A DNA stretch of 51,329 bases from BP-133 sp040756995 (GCA_040756995.1 JBFLYK010000045.1:1-51329), one strand, 5' to 3'. Shown: positions 16,105-24,902, counted from the stretch's first letter. Numbers and translations: made by a program. Notes: a model not told the origin generated them from the sequence alone.

Positions 16105-17189
16105 CCGCCGCTGACCTTGACCAGACGGGCGATGGTGGCGGCGGCGTCGTCGGCCAGGCGGCGGACGAGCTCGGCGGCGGGCAGTTCCGTTCCCAGCCGG
16201 ATCCCCTGGCCGCACCACAGCGACATCAGCTCCGGTTGGTCGCGTTCGGCGGCCCGCCGCCGCAGGTCGGCGGTCAGCGTGTGCATCACCGGGTAGGGCG
16301 GCACGGCGACGTCGCGCAGGTCGCGCATCAGCCGGTTCTCGATGCCCCGGGCCAGGCGGCCGGTGATCGCGGGCGTGAGGGCGGTCGACGTCTCGGTGGC
16401 GTCGGCCAGCGCCCGCCGGTACGGCGGCGACGTCCCCGCCTCGGGGCAGCGGAGAAAGGCCGTGCCCAGCACGGCGGCGCCGGCCCCGAGACCGAGGACG
16501 GCGGCCACGCCCCGCCCGTCCATGATTCCGCCGGCGGCCAACACCGGCACGTCGACGGCGTCGCAGACCTGGGGGACGAGGGCCAGCGTGCCGATCAGCG
16601 ACTGCTCGGCGTCGGCCAGGAACGTGCCCCGGTGGGCGCCGGCCTCGCTGCCCTGGGCGCAGACGAGGTCGGCGCCGGAGGACACCACCGACACCGCCTC
16701 GTCGACGGTGGTGGCCGTGCCGATCAGCAGGGACCCGGCGTCGTGGAGGGCGGCCACCGCCGACGCCGGCAGCAACCCGAAGGTGAAGCTGGTCACCGGC
16801 ACCCGTTCCTCGACGAGGACCGCCACCTGGGCGTCGAAGTCCTCCGACCAGGGTCCGTCGGCCGTCGGCCGGGGCGGCAGCCCCAGCTCCAGCCGGTAGG
16901 GCTCGAGGATGCCGAGCACCGTCTCGATGTCCTCGGCGGTCACCTGCGCCGGGGTGGGGGCGAACAGGTTGACGGCAAAGGGTTTCGACGTCGCCGCCCG
17001 CACCGCGGCGATGTCCGCCCGGAGCCGGTCGGGCGACGAGTATCCGCCGGCCAGCGAGCCGAGCCCGCCGGCCTCGCTCACCGCCCCCACCAGCGCGGGG
17101 GAACTGGGCCCGCCGCCCATCGGCGCCCCCACGATCGGCAGCCGGATCCCGAGCTGCTTCACCGCTTCCGTTTCCCACTCACCGACCAT
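16101..17189 (-). CDS. Nitronate monooxygenase-family FMN protein
   Basis: A 362-residue TIM-barrel flavoprotein of the 2-nitropropane dioxygenase/nitronate monooxygenase family. Near the N-terminus is LPIVGAPMGGG (usual IxAPMxGG), with the FMN-phosphate loops AAGGIMDGRGVAAVLGLGA and VLGTAFLRCPEA further on. The stretch AQGSEAGAHRGTF carries the family AGGH-like histidine. Typical substrates are nitronates or enoyl compounds; the physiological one here is unknown. The ATG at 17189 has a good gaggtga site and lies 4 bases after the galK stop. An ATG 13 codons upstream, inside galK, is less likely. Confidence 0.88.
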   Translation of the reverse strand: MVGEWETEAVKQLGIRLPIVGAPMGGGPSSPALVGAVSEAGGLGSLAGGYSSPDRLRADIAAVRAATSKPFAVNLFAPTPAQVTAEDIETVLGILEPYRLELGLPPRPTADGPWSEDFDAQVAVLVEERVPVTSFTFGLLPASAVAALHDAGSLLIGTATTVDEAVSVVSSGADLVCAQGSEAGAHRGTFLADAEQSLIGTLALVPQVCDAVDVPVLAAGGIMDGRGVAAVLGLGAGAAVLGTAFLRCPEAGTSPPYRRALADATETSTALTPAITGRLARGIENRLMRDLRDVAVPPYPVMHTLTADLRRRAAERDQPELMSLWCGQGIRLGTELPAAELVRRLADDAAATIARLVKVSGG

Positions 17190-17193
17190 GGGC

Positions 17194-18372
17194 TCACCTC
17201 GGGTGTCGGGCCTCGACGCGCTGCGCACCGTCGGCGATGGATACCGCGAAGACGACCGGCGGCCCGAAACCAGCGGCGGCGAACGCCTCGGTCACCGCCC
17301 GCTCCACCGGCCCGGCGGCGTCGAGGGGCGCCAGGGCCAGAGCCGAGCCGCCGAACCCGCCGCCGGTCATGCGGGCGGCCACGGCGCCGCCGCTCACCGC
17401 CGCCTCGACCGCCACGTCGAGCTCGGGGCAGGAGACCTCGAAGTCGTCGCGCAGCGACGTGTGGGAGCCGGCCAGCGCCGGACCGATGCCCGCCGGCTCG
17501 CCCGCCCGCAGCGCGGTCACGACGTCCAGCACCCGGTCGTTCTCGGTGACGACGTGGCGGGCCCGGCGGAACGTCACGTCGTCGAGCTTCCCGTCCGCCC
17601 GGGCTGCTCCGAGGTCGTCGAGCGTGACGTCGCGCAGGGCGGTCACGCCGAGGGCGGCGGCGGCCCGTTCGCAGGCCCGGCGCCGTTCGGCGTAGGGGGA
17701 TCCGATCAGCGCGTGCTTCACGCGGGTGTCGATGACCAGCAGTGTCAGGCCCCGGGTGGCGGGGTCGAAGGGCACCAGCTCCGCCTCCCGGCTCCGGGTG
17801 TCGAGGAAGAGGGCGTGGCCCGCCCGGCCGAGCAGCACGGCCATCTGGTCCATGATCCCGCAGGGCATGCCGACGACCTCGGTCTCGACCCGCTGCCCGG
17901 CCAGGGCGAGGGCGACCCGGTCGACGGCCGGCCCGTGGCCGGCGAGGTCCAGCAGGGCGAGGCCCACGGCCGCTTCCAGGGCGGCGCTGGAGGACAGGCC
18001 GGCGCCGGCGGGAAGGTCGGCGTGGACGACGACGTCGGCGCCGGGGACGGCGACCCCCTTGTCCCGTAAGGCCCAGGCCATCCCCTCGACGTAGGCCGCC
18101 CAGCCCGACGACGTCCCGGGACCGGCCTCGGCCACCGGGCGGGCGACCGGCCCGCCCCGGTCGCGTGTCGACCAGCTCCGGAGGACGCCGTCGTCACGAC
18201 GTCCGGCCGCCACCACCACCGACCGGTCGATGGCCACCGGCAGTACGAACCCGTCGTTGTAGTCGGTGTGCTCCCCGATGAGATTGACCCGGCCGGGGGC
18301 CCGCCAGACGCCGTCGGGGGGACGACCGACCCGTTCGACGAAGGCGGCGGTGACGGTGTCGACGAGACTCAT
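17194..18372 (-). CDS. galK: Galactokinase
   Basis: Phosphorylates galactose at C1 (Leloir pathway). The 392-residue GHMP kinase carries the galactokinase signature GRVNLIGEHTDYNDG near residue 27, the ATP-binding PAGAGLSSSAALE and a C-terminal MTGGGFGGSALAL loop. No galT or galE is adjacent; instead it heads a run with a nitronate monooxygenase and a propeller-like protein. An alternative GTG lies 13 codons upstream (18411). The ATG at 18372 fits the family N-terminus, although neither start has a clear ribosome site. Confidence 0.93.
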   Translation of the reverse strand: MSLVDTVTAAFVERVGRPPDGVWRAPGRVNLIGEHTDYNDGFVLPVAIDRSVVVAAGRRDDGVLRSWSTRDRGGPVARPVAEAGPGTSSGWAAYVEGMAWALRDKGVAVPGADVVVHADLPAGAGLSSSAALEAAVGLALLDLAGHGPAVDRVALALAGQRVETEVVGMPCGIMDQMAVLLGRAGHALFLDTRSREAELVPFDPATRGLTLLVIDTRVKHALIGSPYAERRRACERAAAALGVTALRDVTLDDLGAARADGKLDDVTFRRARHVVTENDRVLDVVTALRAGEPAGIGPALAGSHTSLRDDFEVSCPELDVAVEAAVSGGAVAARMTGGGFGGSALALAPLDAAGPVERAVTEAFAAAGFGPPVVFAVSIADGAQRVEARHPR

Positions 18373-18420
18373 CGGGGGAGGAGTTTGCCGGGCCGGCGCC
18401 GGCGGAGCCACCGGATGGCC

Positions 18421-18470
18421 AGCCGGTCAGCGGGTTAGCCGGTCGGCCGGTCAGCCCGTCAGCCGGTTGA
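18421..18470. repeat. Degenerate agccggtc-type short repeats
   Basis: About five imperfect copies of an 8-10-base unit (agccggtcag, agccggtcgg, ccggtcagcc, cgtcagccgg) span the 3' end of the zinc-finger gene and the gap before galK. They probably arose by slippage; no function is evident. Confidence 0.6.
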
Positions 18471-19329
18471 CGACGGCGGACGTCAGCATCTGGCGCAGCT
18501 CGGCCGGGAAGCCGGTGCCGCCGACCGAGTTGAAACCGATGGTCGCTTCGATCCGGTCGTGGCGGATCATGATGGCGTCGAACGTCATCGGCAGCGTCAG
18601 CCCGTCGCGCTGCACGGTGATGGTGGCCCGCAGGCCGGTGGCGTCCCGGGCGACGGCCGGAGGCAGCATCGAGGCGACGTCGAACCGGGTCACGGCGATG
18701 TCGAAGGAGGTGCCGGCGGGCCGCTCGGCGTTGAGCATGCCGCCCATCACTTTCTCGAAGCAGCCCGGGGCGGCGTCGTCGAGGAGCGTGGCGAAGTCGG
18801 CCCGCGCCCACTCCAGGGACGGGGCGACCGAGAATTCGGAGGTGACGCTCAGCCCCTCGGACGAGAAGCCGGCCTCGGCCTCCCGGGGGCTGTCGTCGTA
18901 GGGCGCGCCGAGGCACTCGGCCAGCGCCCGGTCCGCCTCGTCCGGCCCGTCCTCGGGGTCCGGCGGGTCCGCCGTCCACCCGGCGGGGAAGTCGGCCGGG
19001 GTGAGCACCGCCCGCCGGGCCAGCGCGGTCAGCTCGGCGGTGGACAGCCCCTCGGATCCGGTCCGGGTGGCGGCGTAGGCGCCGCCGGCCAGCAGCGCCA
19101 CGATGGCGACGCCGAGGGCGCCGGCCACACCGCCCCGGGGACCGGACCGCGGGCTGCGCTTCCGGCTGCGGGGTGGGGCTGCACCCGGCCTGACGGCCGC
19201 CGCCGGCGGGGGCGGCCCGGCCGGTGACTGAGCCGGCGGAGCCGGGTGGTAGCGGAGCCGGTGCATCTGCAGACTGCCCAGCGACGGAACGTTGGTTCCG
19301 CAGTCGTCACATTGGATTCCGGTCGCCAT
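18451..19329 (-). CDS. Membrane protein with N-terminal C2H2 zinc finger
   Basis: A 292-residue protein in three parts. Residues 7-28 form a classic C2H2 finger (C7, C10, H23, H28; spacing C-x2-C-x12-H-x4-H) with hydrophobic core positions Val14 and Leu20. A Pro/Arg-rich linker leads to one transmembrane helix at about 68-87. The remaining ~200 residues would be outside the membrane; they include two cysteines (AECLGAP, PGCFEK) and resemble bacterial sensor or PknH-like lipid-interacting domains in general style only. The gene diverges from the PQQ-propeller gene across 71 bases. Function unknown; the finger could bind DNA, RNA or protein. Confidence 0.8.
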   Translation of the reverse strand: MATGIQCDDCGTNVPSLGSLQMHRLRYHPAPPAQSPAGPPPPAAAVRPGAAPPRSRKRSPRSGPRGGVAGALGVAIVALLAGGAYAATRTGSEGLSTAELTALARRAVLTPADFPAGWTADPPDPEDGPDEADRALAECLGAPYDDSPREAEAGFSSEGLSVTSEFSVAPSLEWARADFATLLDDAAPGCFEKVMGGMLNAERPAGTSFDIAVTRFDVASMLPPAVARDATGLRATITVQRDGLTLPMTFDAIMIRHDRIEATIGFNSVGGTGFPAELRQMLTSAVVNRLTG

Positions 19330-19400
19330 CGAACATTTTTCGGCCGACGGGCGGTGCTGATTGAACGGGCGATCGGCCCGATTTCCGGCATTGTGACGGC

Positions 19401-20630
19401 ATGCGATCGCGTTGGCGCCTTCTGGTGGCCGTGGCCGCCGTCGTCCTCGTCGTGCCCGGCGTCTTCGCCGTCCGCAAGGTGGCGGCGGTCCGGCGGCTCG
19501 GAACGCCCGTCCGCCAGGTGACCTCGAGTGCTCCCGCCCCCGCCCCGCTGCAGCCGGGAGGCGCCCGGGTCGGATGGACGGTCAAGGCGGAGGGCCGCAT
19601 CACCGACGCCGCCGTCCTCCCCCGGCTGGGACTGGTGATCTACGTGGAGGAGGTCGCCCGGCGCTCCTGGCGGGCGACGGCCGTCGACGCCCGCACCGGC
19701 GCCGTGCGCTGGAGCAACGCCCGCAGCCGCACCGGCCACATCGAGGCCTGGACCGTGACCGACGCCGCCGTCGTGCTCGCCTACCACCACAGCGCCGGCC
19801 GCCTCGCCTGGCGGACCCACAAGGCGGCCAGCTTCGAAGGCCTCGATCCGTTGTCGGGCAAGGTGTTGTGGACCCGCCATGTGTACAACCTGCTGGGGGA
19901 GCGGCCCGGCGACTACGCCCCCACGCTGGCCAGCCCGGCCGACAACGTGGTCTACGCCCGCACCGAGTTCGGCGTGCCCAACGCCGTCGACACCCGCACC
20001 GGGAAGACGCTGTGGGAGCATCCCGGCCTCAACGACTGCAAGGCTCATGAGATCGTGGCCGGCCCGGCCGGCGTGGCCATGTCGCAGCGCTGCCCGAGAG
20101 GCAAGGAGCGGGTCTTCCTGCTCGACCCCCGCACCGGCGAGACCCGCTGGAAGCTGGCCATCAGCACCCCCAGCCTGCGGCTCCTGGCCGTGGGGCCGGA
20201 CTCCGTGGTCGTCTACCAGGGCGGCATGGTCCAGCAGATCATCACCCTCGGGCCCACCGGCGGCTACGTGAGTCAGACGCCATGCCAGTGCGGCGACGGT
20301 GAATCCCTCCAGGCCGGAGTGGCCGGCGACACCGTCCTCGTCGGGGGCGGGCCGTTCGGCCTTCTCGGGATCGACGGGTCGACGGGTGCGGTGCGCTGGC
20401 AGCGGCCGGTCGACGGCGGGCCCGTCCACCGGATCCTCGCCCAGGACGGCGAAGCCCACCTCGTGACCGGCGACGGGGCGCTGGTCCGGGTCGATCCGGC
20501 CGACGGCGCCCTGCGGGTGGTCATCCCCGGGACGGGCGGCGAGCTCGACCCCGGCGCCATCGTCGTGCCGGTCGCCGGCTACCTGGCCGCCGGCTCGGGC
20601 CGGGGGTTCAACTTCACCGGTCCGAGCTAG
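19401..20630 (+). CDS. Exported PQQ-like beta-propeller protein
   Basis: A 409-residue protein with an N-terminal signal-anchor (WRLLVAVAAVVLVVPGVFAV). The body is repeated PQQ-like propeller blades with the motif (A/V)(D/N)xRTGxxxW: VDARTGAVRWSN, LDPLSGKVLWTRH, VDTRTGKTLWEHP, LDPRTGETRWKL and IDGSTGAVRWQRP. Such proteins bind ligands or scaffold outer-surface complexes; dehydrogenase residues are not evident. The 3' end overlaps the convergent TetR gene by 17 bases. Confidence 0.83.
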   Translation: MRSRWRLLVAVAAVVLVVPGVFAVRKVAAVRRLGTPVRQVTSSAPAPAPLQPGGARVGWTVKAEGRITDAAVLPRLGLVIYVEEVARRSWRATAVDARTGAVRWSNARSRTGHIEAWTVTDAAVVLAYHHSAGRLAWRTHKAASFEGLDPLSGKVLWTRHVYNLLGERPGDYAPTLASPADNVVYARTEFGVPNAVDTRTGKTLWEHPGLNDCKAHEIVAGPAGVAMSQRCPRGKERVFLLDPRTGETRWKLAISTPSLRLLAVGPDSVVVYQGGMVQQIITLGPTGGYVSQTPCQCGDGESLQAGVAGDTVLVGGGPFGLLGIDGSTGAVRWQRPVDGGPVHRILAQDGEAHLVTGDGALVRVDPADGALRVVIPGTGGELDPGAIVVPVAGYLAAGSGRGFNFTGPS

Positions 20631-21231
20631 ACCTGTCCACCCTCGTCGACGCCAGGGCCTCCTGGGTGGCGGCCAGCGCCGTCTCCACCAGCGGCTGGAG
20701 CGGCTCGTTGGCCCCCCGGAGGATCCACCGGCGGACGGCCGACCCGTAGGCGGCCAGGATCGCCGCCACGGCCGCTCCGGTGGCCAGGTCTTCTTCAGGC
20801 ACGCCGGACCGGCGGGCGATCTCGGCCGTGACGGAGTCCTCGAGGCGGCGCATCACGACGGCCCGGTGGTGGACGAGCAGGTTGTCGCACTCGTGGGCCA
20901 CCTTGGCCAGCAGCTGCCGCTTCTCCAGGTCGGCGCTGAAGCGACCGGCCGACTCCCGCAGCACCGAGATGAGGGCCATGAACGGCGGCTCGTCGTCGGG
21001 TCGGGCGGCCAGGCTGTCGAGCAGGGCCTGGATCTGGGCGTCGATGTCGTGAAAGAGCACCGACTCCTTGGCCGGGAAGTAGCGGAAGAACGTCCGCCGG
21101 CCGACGTCGGCCCGCTCGGCGATCGCATCGACGGTGGTCTCCGTGAAGCCCTGCTCCGAGAAGAGAGCCAGGGCCGCATCGACGATCGCCGCTCGGGTGC
21201 GATCCATGTGCCGCTCGCGGAGCCCAGGCAT
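20614..21231 (-). CDS. TetR-family transcriptional regulator
   Basis: A 205-residue regulator. The N-terminal helix-turn-helix at about 10-58 reads DRTRAAIVDAALALFSEQGF, then TVDAIAERADVGRRTFFRYFPAKESVLF, which is very typical TetR. The all-helical C-terminal ligand domain has no recognisable specificity. Its target is unknown. The 99 bases upstream contain the inverted repeat tgcc-gtct-ggca at 21275-21286, a weak candidate for an autoregulatory site. Confidence 0.9.
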   Translation of the reverse strand: MPGLRERHMDRTRAAIVDAALALFSEQGFTETTVDAIAERADVGRRTFFRYFPAKESVLFHDIDAQIQALLDSLAARPDDEPPFMALISVLRESAGRFSADLEKRQLLAKVAHECDNLLVHHRAVVMRRLEDSVTAEIARRSGVPEEDLATGAAVAAILAAYGSAVRRWILRGANEPLQPLVETALAATQEALASTRVDRSSSDR

Positions 21232-21330
21232 GCCCCGTCAGTCTACCCCTCGCCTGAGGGGCGACCGACAGGGATGCCGTCTGGCACTGAGGCCTTGGTG
21301 GCACTACCTCCGCCGGTTCGGCGGCTGCCG

Positions 21331-22143
21331 TCAGCTCGTGGCCCGGAGACGCAGGCCGTGGCCGCCCGGGCCGTCGAGGCGCAGGACGTCGGCGTCGATC
21401 TGGTAGCGGACGTCGCCGTCGAGCGTGCTGAGGACGGCCCGTTCCAGCCGCATCCGGTCGTCCTCGCAGGCCATCTTGGTGGTGATCACCTCGGAGAACG
21501 TGATCTTCGACCGGCCTTCGTCGACGACGGCCGTGCCGCCCATGCCGTTGCAGCCGGTGTTGCCGGTGAAGCGGTCGCCGTCCTCGAGGGTGAGGTAGGC
21601 CTCGGCCCCGGCCGGCACCGAGGAGGCGGTCTCGCCCTCGATGATCGTGTCGACGACCCACTTCGTGCCCTTCAGCGGGCGGTCGGGGTCGGCCACCTCC
21701 TTGTCCTCGAGCACGATCCGCGTGGTGCCGTTGTCGAGCGTCAGGGTCGAGCCGGTTCGGCTCCACTCGGGGCGGCTGGTGAGGAAGTTGGCCAGCCACT
21801 CGTCCTGGGCGTGGCGGGGCGGGTCGCACCCCATCTCGGTGGTGGCCAGGTCGCTGACGATCATGCGGCCGCCGGCGGAGCGGGCCGGGCCGCCCATCGA
21901 GTTGCAGCCGGCCTGGGCGCCGAGGCGGTGCCCGTCCTCGATGAAGTTCAACGTGATCCGGGTCCCGGCGACCAGCGGCCGGGGCCGGCCGTCCTCGGTC
22001 ACCTCCGTCGACAGGAACGTCCGCCCCCAGGGCTCACCGTCGGTCGCACCGGTGCTGCCGGCCTGGGAGGCTTGACCCCGCCCGCAGGCGCCGAGGGCGA
22101 GGGCGGCGAGGAGGATGGCGGTGATCGTGAATTTGGTCCGCAT
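21331..22143 (-). CDS. Lipoprotein with two META domains
   Basis: A 270-residue lipoprotein with signal peptide and lipobox LGAC at residues 17-20. It contains two tandem META (HslJ-like) domains of about 110 residues, each with the hallmark loop: GCNSMGG in the first and GCNGMGG in the second. Each also has a conserved cysteine later (TEMGCDPP and TKMACEDD), which may pair with the loop cysteine. The ATG at 22143 is preceded by aaggagg at very short spacing; an open frame upstream lacks protein character. META proteins are linked to envelope stress or heat-shock resistance; the role here is not known. Confidence 0.85.
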   Translation of the reverse strand: MRTKFTITAILLAALALGACGRGQASQAGSTGATDGEPWGRTFLSTEVTEDGRPRPLVAGTRITLNFIEDGHRLGAQAGCNSMGGPARSAGGRMIVSDLATTEMGCDPPRHAQDEWLANFLTSRPEWSRTGSTLTLDNGTTRIVLEDKEVADPDRPLKGTKWVVDTIIEGETASSVPAGAEAYLTLEDGDRFTGNTGCNGMGGTAVVDEGRSKITFSEVITTKMACEDDRMRLERAVLSTLDGDVRYQIDADVLRLDGPGGHGLRLRATS

Positions 22144-22184
22144 GCCTCCTTGGACGGCCCGGACCGACGCCGAGTTCCGCGGAA

Positions 22185-22337
22185 TCAGCCCTTCGTGTTC
22201 TCGCACTTCTTCTCGAGGGTGACCGGCTGTTCGCAATGGTCGTCCGTCGTCGACGCCTGGGCGGCGGCGGACAGGAACGGCGCGGCGACGGAGAGGAGGA
22301 TGGCGGCGGTCATGGTGGCGACGGGACGAGTGCGCAT
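22185..22337 (-). CDS. Small secreted peptide
   Basis: A 50-residue product. The N-terminus is a signal peptide ending AAAQAS at about residue 29, leaving a ~21-residue charged mature peptide with Cys35 and Cys45. A ribosome site (aaagggtga) precedes the ATG at 22337. It sits 41 bases before the META lipoprotein on the same strand and may be co-transcribed with it. No known family. Confidence 0.55.
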   Translation of the reverse strand: MRTRPVATMTAAILLSVAAPFLSAAAQASTTDDHCEQPVTLEKKCENTKG

Positions 22338-22431
22338 CGAATCACCCTTTGCCTCGAGACGGTTCGGAACGTGACGCGGTGATAGTCCGTCCGGCCGTCC
22401 CATAAGTTCCAAAGTGCAAATGGGTGCTTAC

Positions 22432-23010
22432 TCAGTTTCGGCCCCGCTTGATCTCGAAGAAGTCGTCGATGGGGGCCAGGGCCTCGACCGCTTCCCACAG
22501 GGCCAGCGCCTGCCGCTTGTCGGGCACCGTCTTGAGGACGGGCCCGTGGAGGCCCCGCCGAGCGCCGGCCACGACCATGACCGGCGACCCGACCCCGGGA
22601 CCGGCGGCGGCGACCGCCTCCTCCGTCGACGCCCGCACGCCGGCGTCGAGGCGGGGGTCATCGAGGGCCGCGCCCTCGTCGGTCAGGCCGGCGGTGCGGA
22701 CGGCCGTGGCGACCAGGTCGTCGTCGAAGGCGTAGCCCTCCTCGTGGGCCAGCTGGCCGAACGCCCCGTACAAGGCGGCGATCTCCGCCTGACGGCCGAC
22801 CCGGGAGAGGTGCTCGACGAGGCGCAGGGCGCGGTGGGTGACCTCGAGGTCGGCGCCGTGCTCCTCGTCGGGGCCGTCGTTGAGGACCAGCAGGCTGAGC
22901 GGCCGCCACTCGACGTCGAGGTTGCGGGCCTCGGCCACGGTGGTGAGCCAGCGGGACGCCCGCCACGTCCAGGGACAGACCGGTTCGAAGAAGAAGGTGA
23001 CGTCGGCCAT
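22432..23010 (-). CDS. DsbA-fold protein, mycothiol-dependent nitroreductase (Rv2466c)-like
   Basis: A 192-residue cytoplasmic thioredoxin-fold protein with the helical insertion of the DsbA family. The active-site segment FFFEPVCPWTWRASRWL near the N-terminus has a single cysteine (Cys12) in a CPWT motif, as in many Rv2466c relatives where the second Cys of CPWC is replaced. The expected cis-Pro loop is GVGSPVMVV. In mycobacteria the family uses mycothiol and reduces nitro drugs; a mycothiol link here is inferred. It stands alone. Confidence 0.82.
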   Translation of the reverse strand: MADVTFFFEPVCPWTWRASRWLTTVAEARNLDVEWRPLSLLVLNDGPDEEHGADLEVTHRALRLVEHLSRVGRQAEIAALYGAFGQLAHEEGYAFDDDLVATAVRTAGLTDEGAALDDPRLDAGVRASTEEAVAAAGPGVGSPVMVVAGARRGLHGPVLKTVPDKRQALALWEAVEALAPIDDFFEIKRGRN

Positions 23011-23070
23011 GTCCCAGTCTCTACCCGCTCCGGCCGAGGTGCCGCACGTTGACTGGGGATCGACGCGGAT

Positions 23071-23096
23071 CGGCCGCCCTCCGGATGGGGCGGCCG
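23071..23096. terminator. Hairpin, 9-bp stem
   Basis: Arms 23071-23079 and 23088-23096 (cggccgccc/gggcggccg) pair perfectly across an 8-base loop. It is the outer of two hairpins between the RDD gene and the DsbA-like gene; no T-run. Confidence 0.45.
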
Positions 23097-23128
23097 ACCG
23101 TGGCGTCTACCAGCGGGCTGAGATGGGT

Positions 23129-23159
23129 GCCGGTCGGCCCACGAGCGGGGCCGACCGGC
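23129..23159. terminator. Hairpin, 12-bp perfect stem
   Basis: Arms 23129-23140 and 23148-23159 (gccggtcggccc/gggccgaccggc) with a 7-base loop, 30 bases beyond the RDD gene stop. It is probably a GC-rich terminator or mRNA-stabilising hairpin for that gene, as no T-run follows. Confidence 0.55.
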
Positions 23160-23189
23160 GTCGGCTGGGGAGCCGGGCCTTGACGATCC

Positions 23190-23657
23190 TCAGTGGGCGC
23201 TCACCACCACACTTCCGGCGAGCTTGTCGTGCACCGCCTGGCGGCGGCGATCCCATAGCGGCCAGAGGCCGTTGGTCAGCCACAGCGCCAGGCCGAGGAT
23301 CGGAATCATGAAGAACGGAGCCGGAATCAGGTGACGGCGCAGGGCCTTGGCCGGGCCGAGCCGGCCGCCGGTGGCGGCGTCGCGCACCCTGATGTCCCAC
23401 ACCATCTTGCCGAGGGTCTGCCCCCGGCGGCTGCCGTTCAGCAGCACGAAATAGATGATGCTGACGACGGTGAAGACGACCATGCGGGGCAACCGCTCCA
23501 TGGAGCGGAAGGCCAGCATCACCGGGATCCAGAGGATGGCGGTGTCGATGACGAGCGCCGCGACGCGACGCCACCAGTCGGCCAGCACCACGCCGTTGGC
23601 CTCCGGCGCCGCGACCTCCGCTTCCCAGAGCCGGTCATTCCTCTGCGTCGCCGACAT
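23190..23657 (-). CDS. RDD-family membrane protein
   Basis: A 155-residue membrane protein. The first helix begins with the family pattern WWRRVAALVIDTAILWIP (Arg/Asp of RDD). A second helix follows at about 60-77, then the conserved RGQTLGKMVWDIRVRDAATG loop and a C-terminal hydrophobic pair near 110-130. It ends DKLAGSVVV. The biochemical function of the family is mostly unknown; some members transport Na+/H+ or compatible solutes. Confidence 0.85.
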   Translation of the reverse strand: MSATQRNDRLWEAEVAAPEANGVVLADWWRRVAALVIDTAILWIPVMLAFRSMERLPRMVVFTVVSIIYFVLLNGSRRGQTLGKMVWDIRVRDAATGGRLGPAKALRRHLIPAPFFMIPILGLALWLTNGLWPLWDRRRQAVHDKLAGSVVVSAH

Positions 23658-23749
23658 GTCGGCCTTTCCGTGCGAACCGTGTGAATCGGGACAGGTCGTC
23701 CTTAGGTTTCGCCGGGCGGCGGCCGGGCTCCTGTCTGCGCGCCGGAGTT

Positions 23750-24235
23750 CTACAAGGCTTTCAGCACTGCGTCCGAGGAGCTGACCTCGACGCCGGCCGG
23801 GTTGCTCTCAACGAAGATTTTCTCGACGACGCCGTCCTGCAGGATGGCGGCGTAGCGCTGCGACCGCTTGCCGAGGCCGATCCCGGTCAGGTCGAGCTCG
23901 AGGCCGGTCTGGGCGGCGAAATCGCCGTTGCCGTCAGCCAGCATGGTGATCTTGTCGCTGGTTCCCTGGGCGTTGCCCCAGGCGTGCATGACGAAGGGGT
24001 CGTTGACCGCGATGCAGGCGATGCGGTCGACACCCTTGGCCAGGATCTCCTCGGCCTGCATGACGAAACCGGGGAGGTGGTGGTCGGAGCAGGTCGGGGT
24101 GAAGGCGCCCGGGACGCCGAACAGGACGACCTTGCCCTTGCCGAGCACGTCGCCACTTTCGACCGGCTTCAGGCCCTCGGCGGTCAGGGTCATGAGCTTG
24201 ACGTTGGGGATCGTGTCTCCGACAGAAAGTGCCAC
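23750..24235 (-). CDS. Peroxiredoxin, Prx5 type
   Basis: Thiol peroxidase of 161 residues. The peroxidatic Cys49 sits in VPGAFTPTCSDHHLPGF, the signature of the Prx5 group, followed by AVNDPFVMHAWG and RSQRYAAILQDGVV. The GTG at 24235 is chosen: aggagg lies 4 bases upstream and the length matches Prx5. ATG codons 11-25 codons further upstream give an unlikely extension. A divergent TPR-like gene starts 151 bases away. Confidence 0.92.
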   Translation of the reverse strand: MALSVGDTIPNVKLMTLTAEGLKPVESGDVLGKGKVVLFGVPGAFTPTCSDHHLPGFVMQAEEILAKGVDRIACIAVNDPFVMHAWGNAQGTSDKITMLADGNGDFAAQTGLELDLTGIGLGKRSQRYAAILQDGVVEKIFVESNPAGVEVSSSDAVLKAL

Positions 24236-24386
24236 CGGGCCTCCTGAGGTCGTGGTGTTTCCTTCCATCATTGTCGACTTGTGCCGGGTGATGCCCCTCC
24301 GGCGGCTCACCGTTTGCTCCGGACGGGACGGGCCGCCCTAGATTGGCGAATCGCCCCCCGGCAACCCTCGACCGAGCAGGTGGAGC

Positions 24387-24902
24387 ATGCCCTCGTCCTT
24401 TGCTTTCCGGCTCCTGTCCAAGGATTCGATCCCCGACGCGATGAAGAAAGCCGAGCGGTATCGGCTCCTGGGAGAACCCGACGAGGCCGAGAGCGTCTGT
24501 CTCGACATCCTTCAGGTCGACCCTGAGAACCAGGAGGCCAAGATCGACCTGATCCTGGCCATCTCCGACCAGTTCGGCCGGGAGCGCCGGCCGCGGGTCG
24601 AACTGGCCATGAAGATCGTGGGCGAGCTGAAGGACGAGTACCAGCGCCGCTACTACGAAGCCGTCGTCCTCGAACGGGAAGCCCGGGCTCACCTCGACCT
24701 CGACACGCCCCCGGTGCTCGTGTTCCTGCGCTACTGCGAGGCCATGGACCGCTTCGCCGCCGCCGCCGCCATCCGGCCGCCGGGTGACGATTCGGCTGTC
24801 ATCCGCTGGAACGCCTGTGTACGGGCCATTCGTCGCCGCCAGCTCCAGCCCGGCCTCGACACCGAAGAGTTCGTCGAGGCCTGGGCCCGCGAGGGCGACT
24901 AG
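24387..24902 (+). CDS. TPR-like helical protein, unknown function
   Basis: A 171-residue soluble helical protein. Residues 15-60 resemble a tetratricopeptide pair (KAERYRLLGEPDEAESVCLDILQVDPENQEA), and further amphipathic helices follow. A central segment (YQRRYYEAVVLEREARAHL) and the end are rich in Arg and Glu. No catalytic motif. The ATG follows gagcaggtggagc. It converges with the large LuxR-family regulator, stops 4 bases apart. Confidence 0.72.
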   Translation: MPSSFAFRLLSKDSIPDAMKKAERYRLLGEPDEAESVCLDILQVDPENQEAKIDLILAISDQFGRERRPRVELAMKIVGELKDEYQRRYYEAVVLEREARAHLDLDTPPVLVFLRYCEAMDRFAAAAAIRPPGDDSAVIRWNACVRAIRRRQLQPGLDTEEFVEAWAREGD

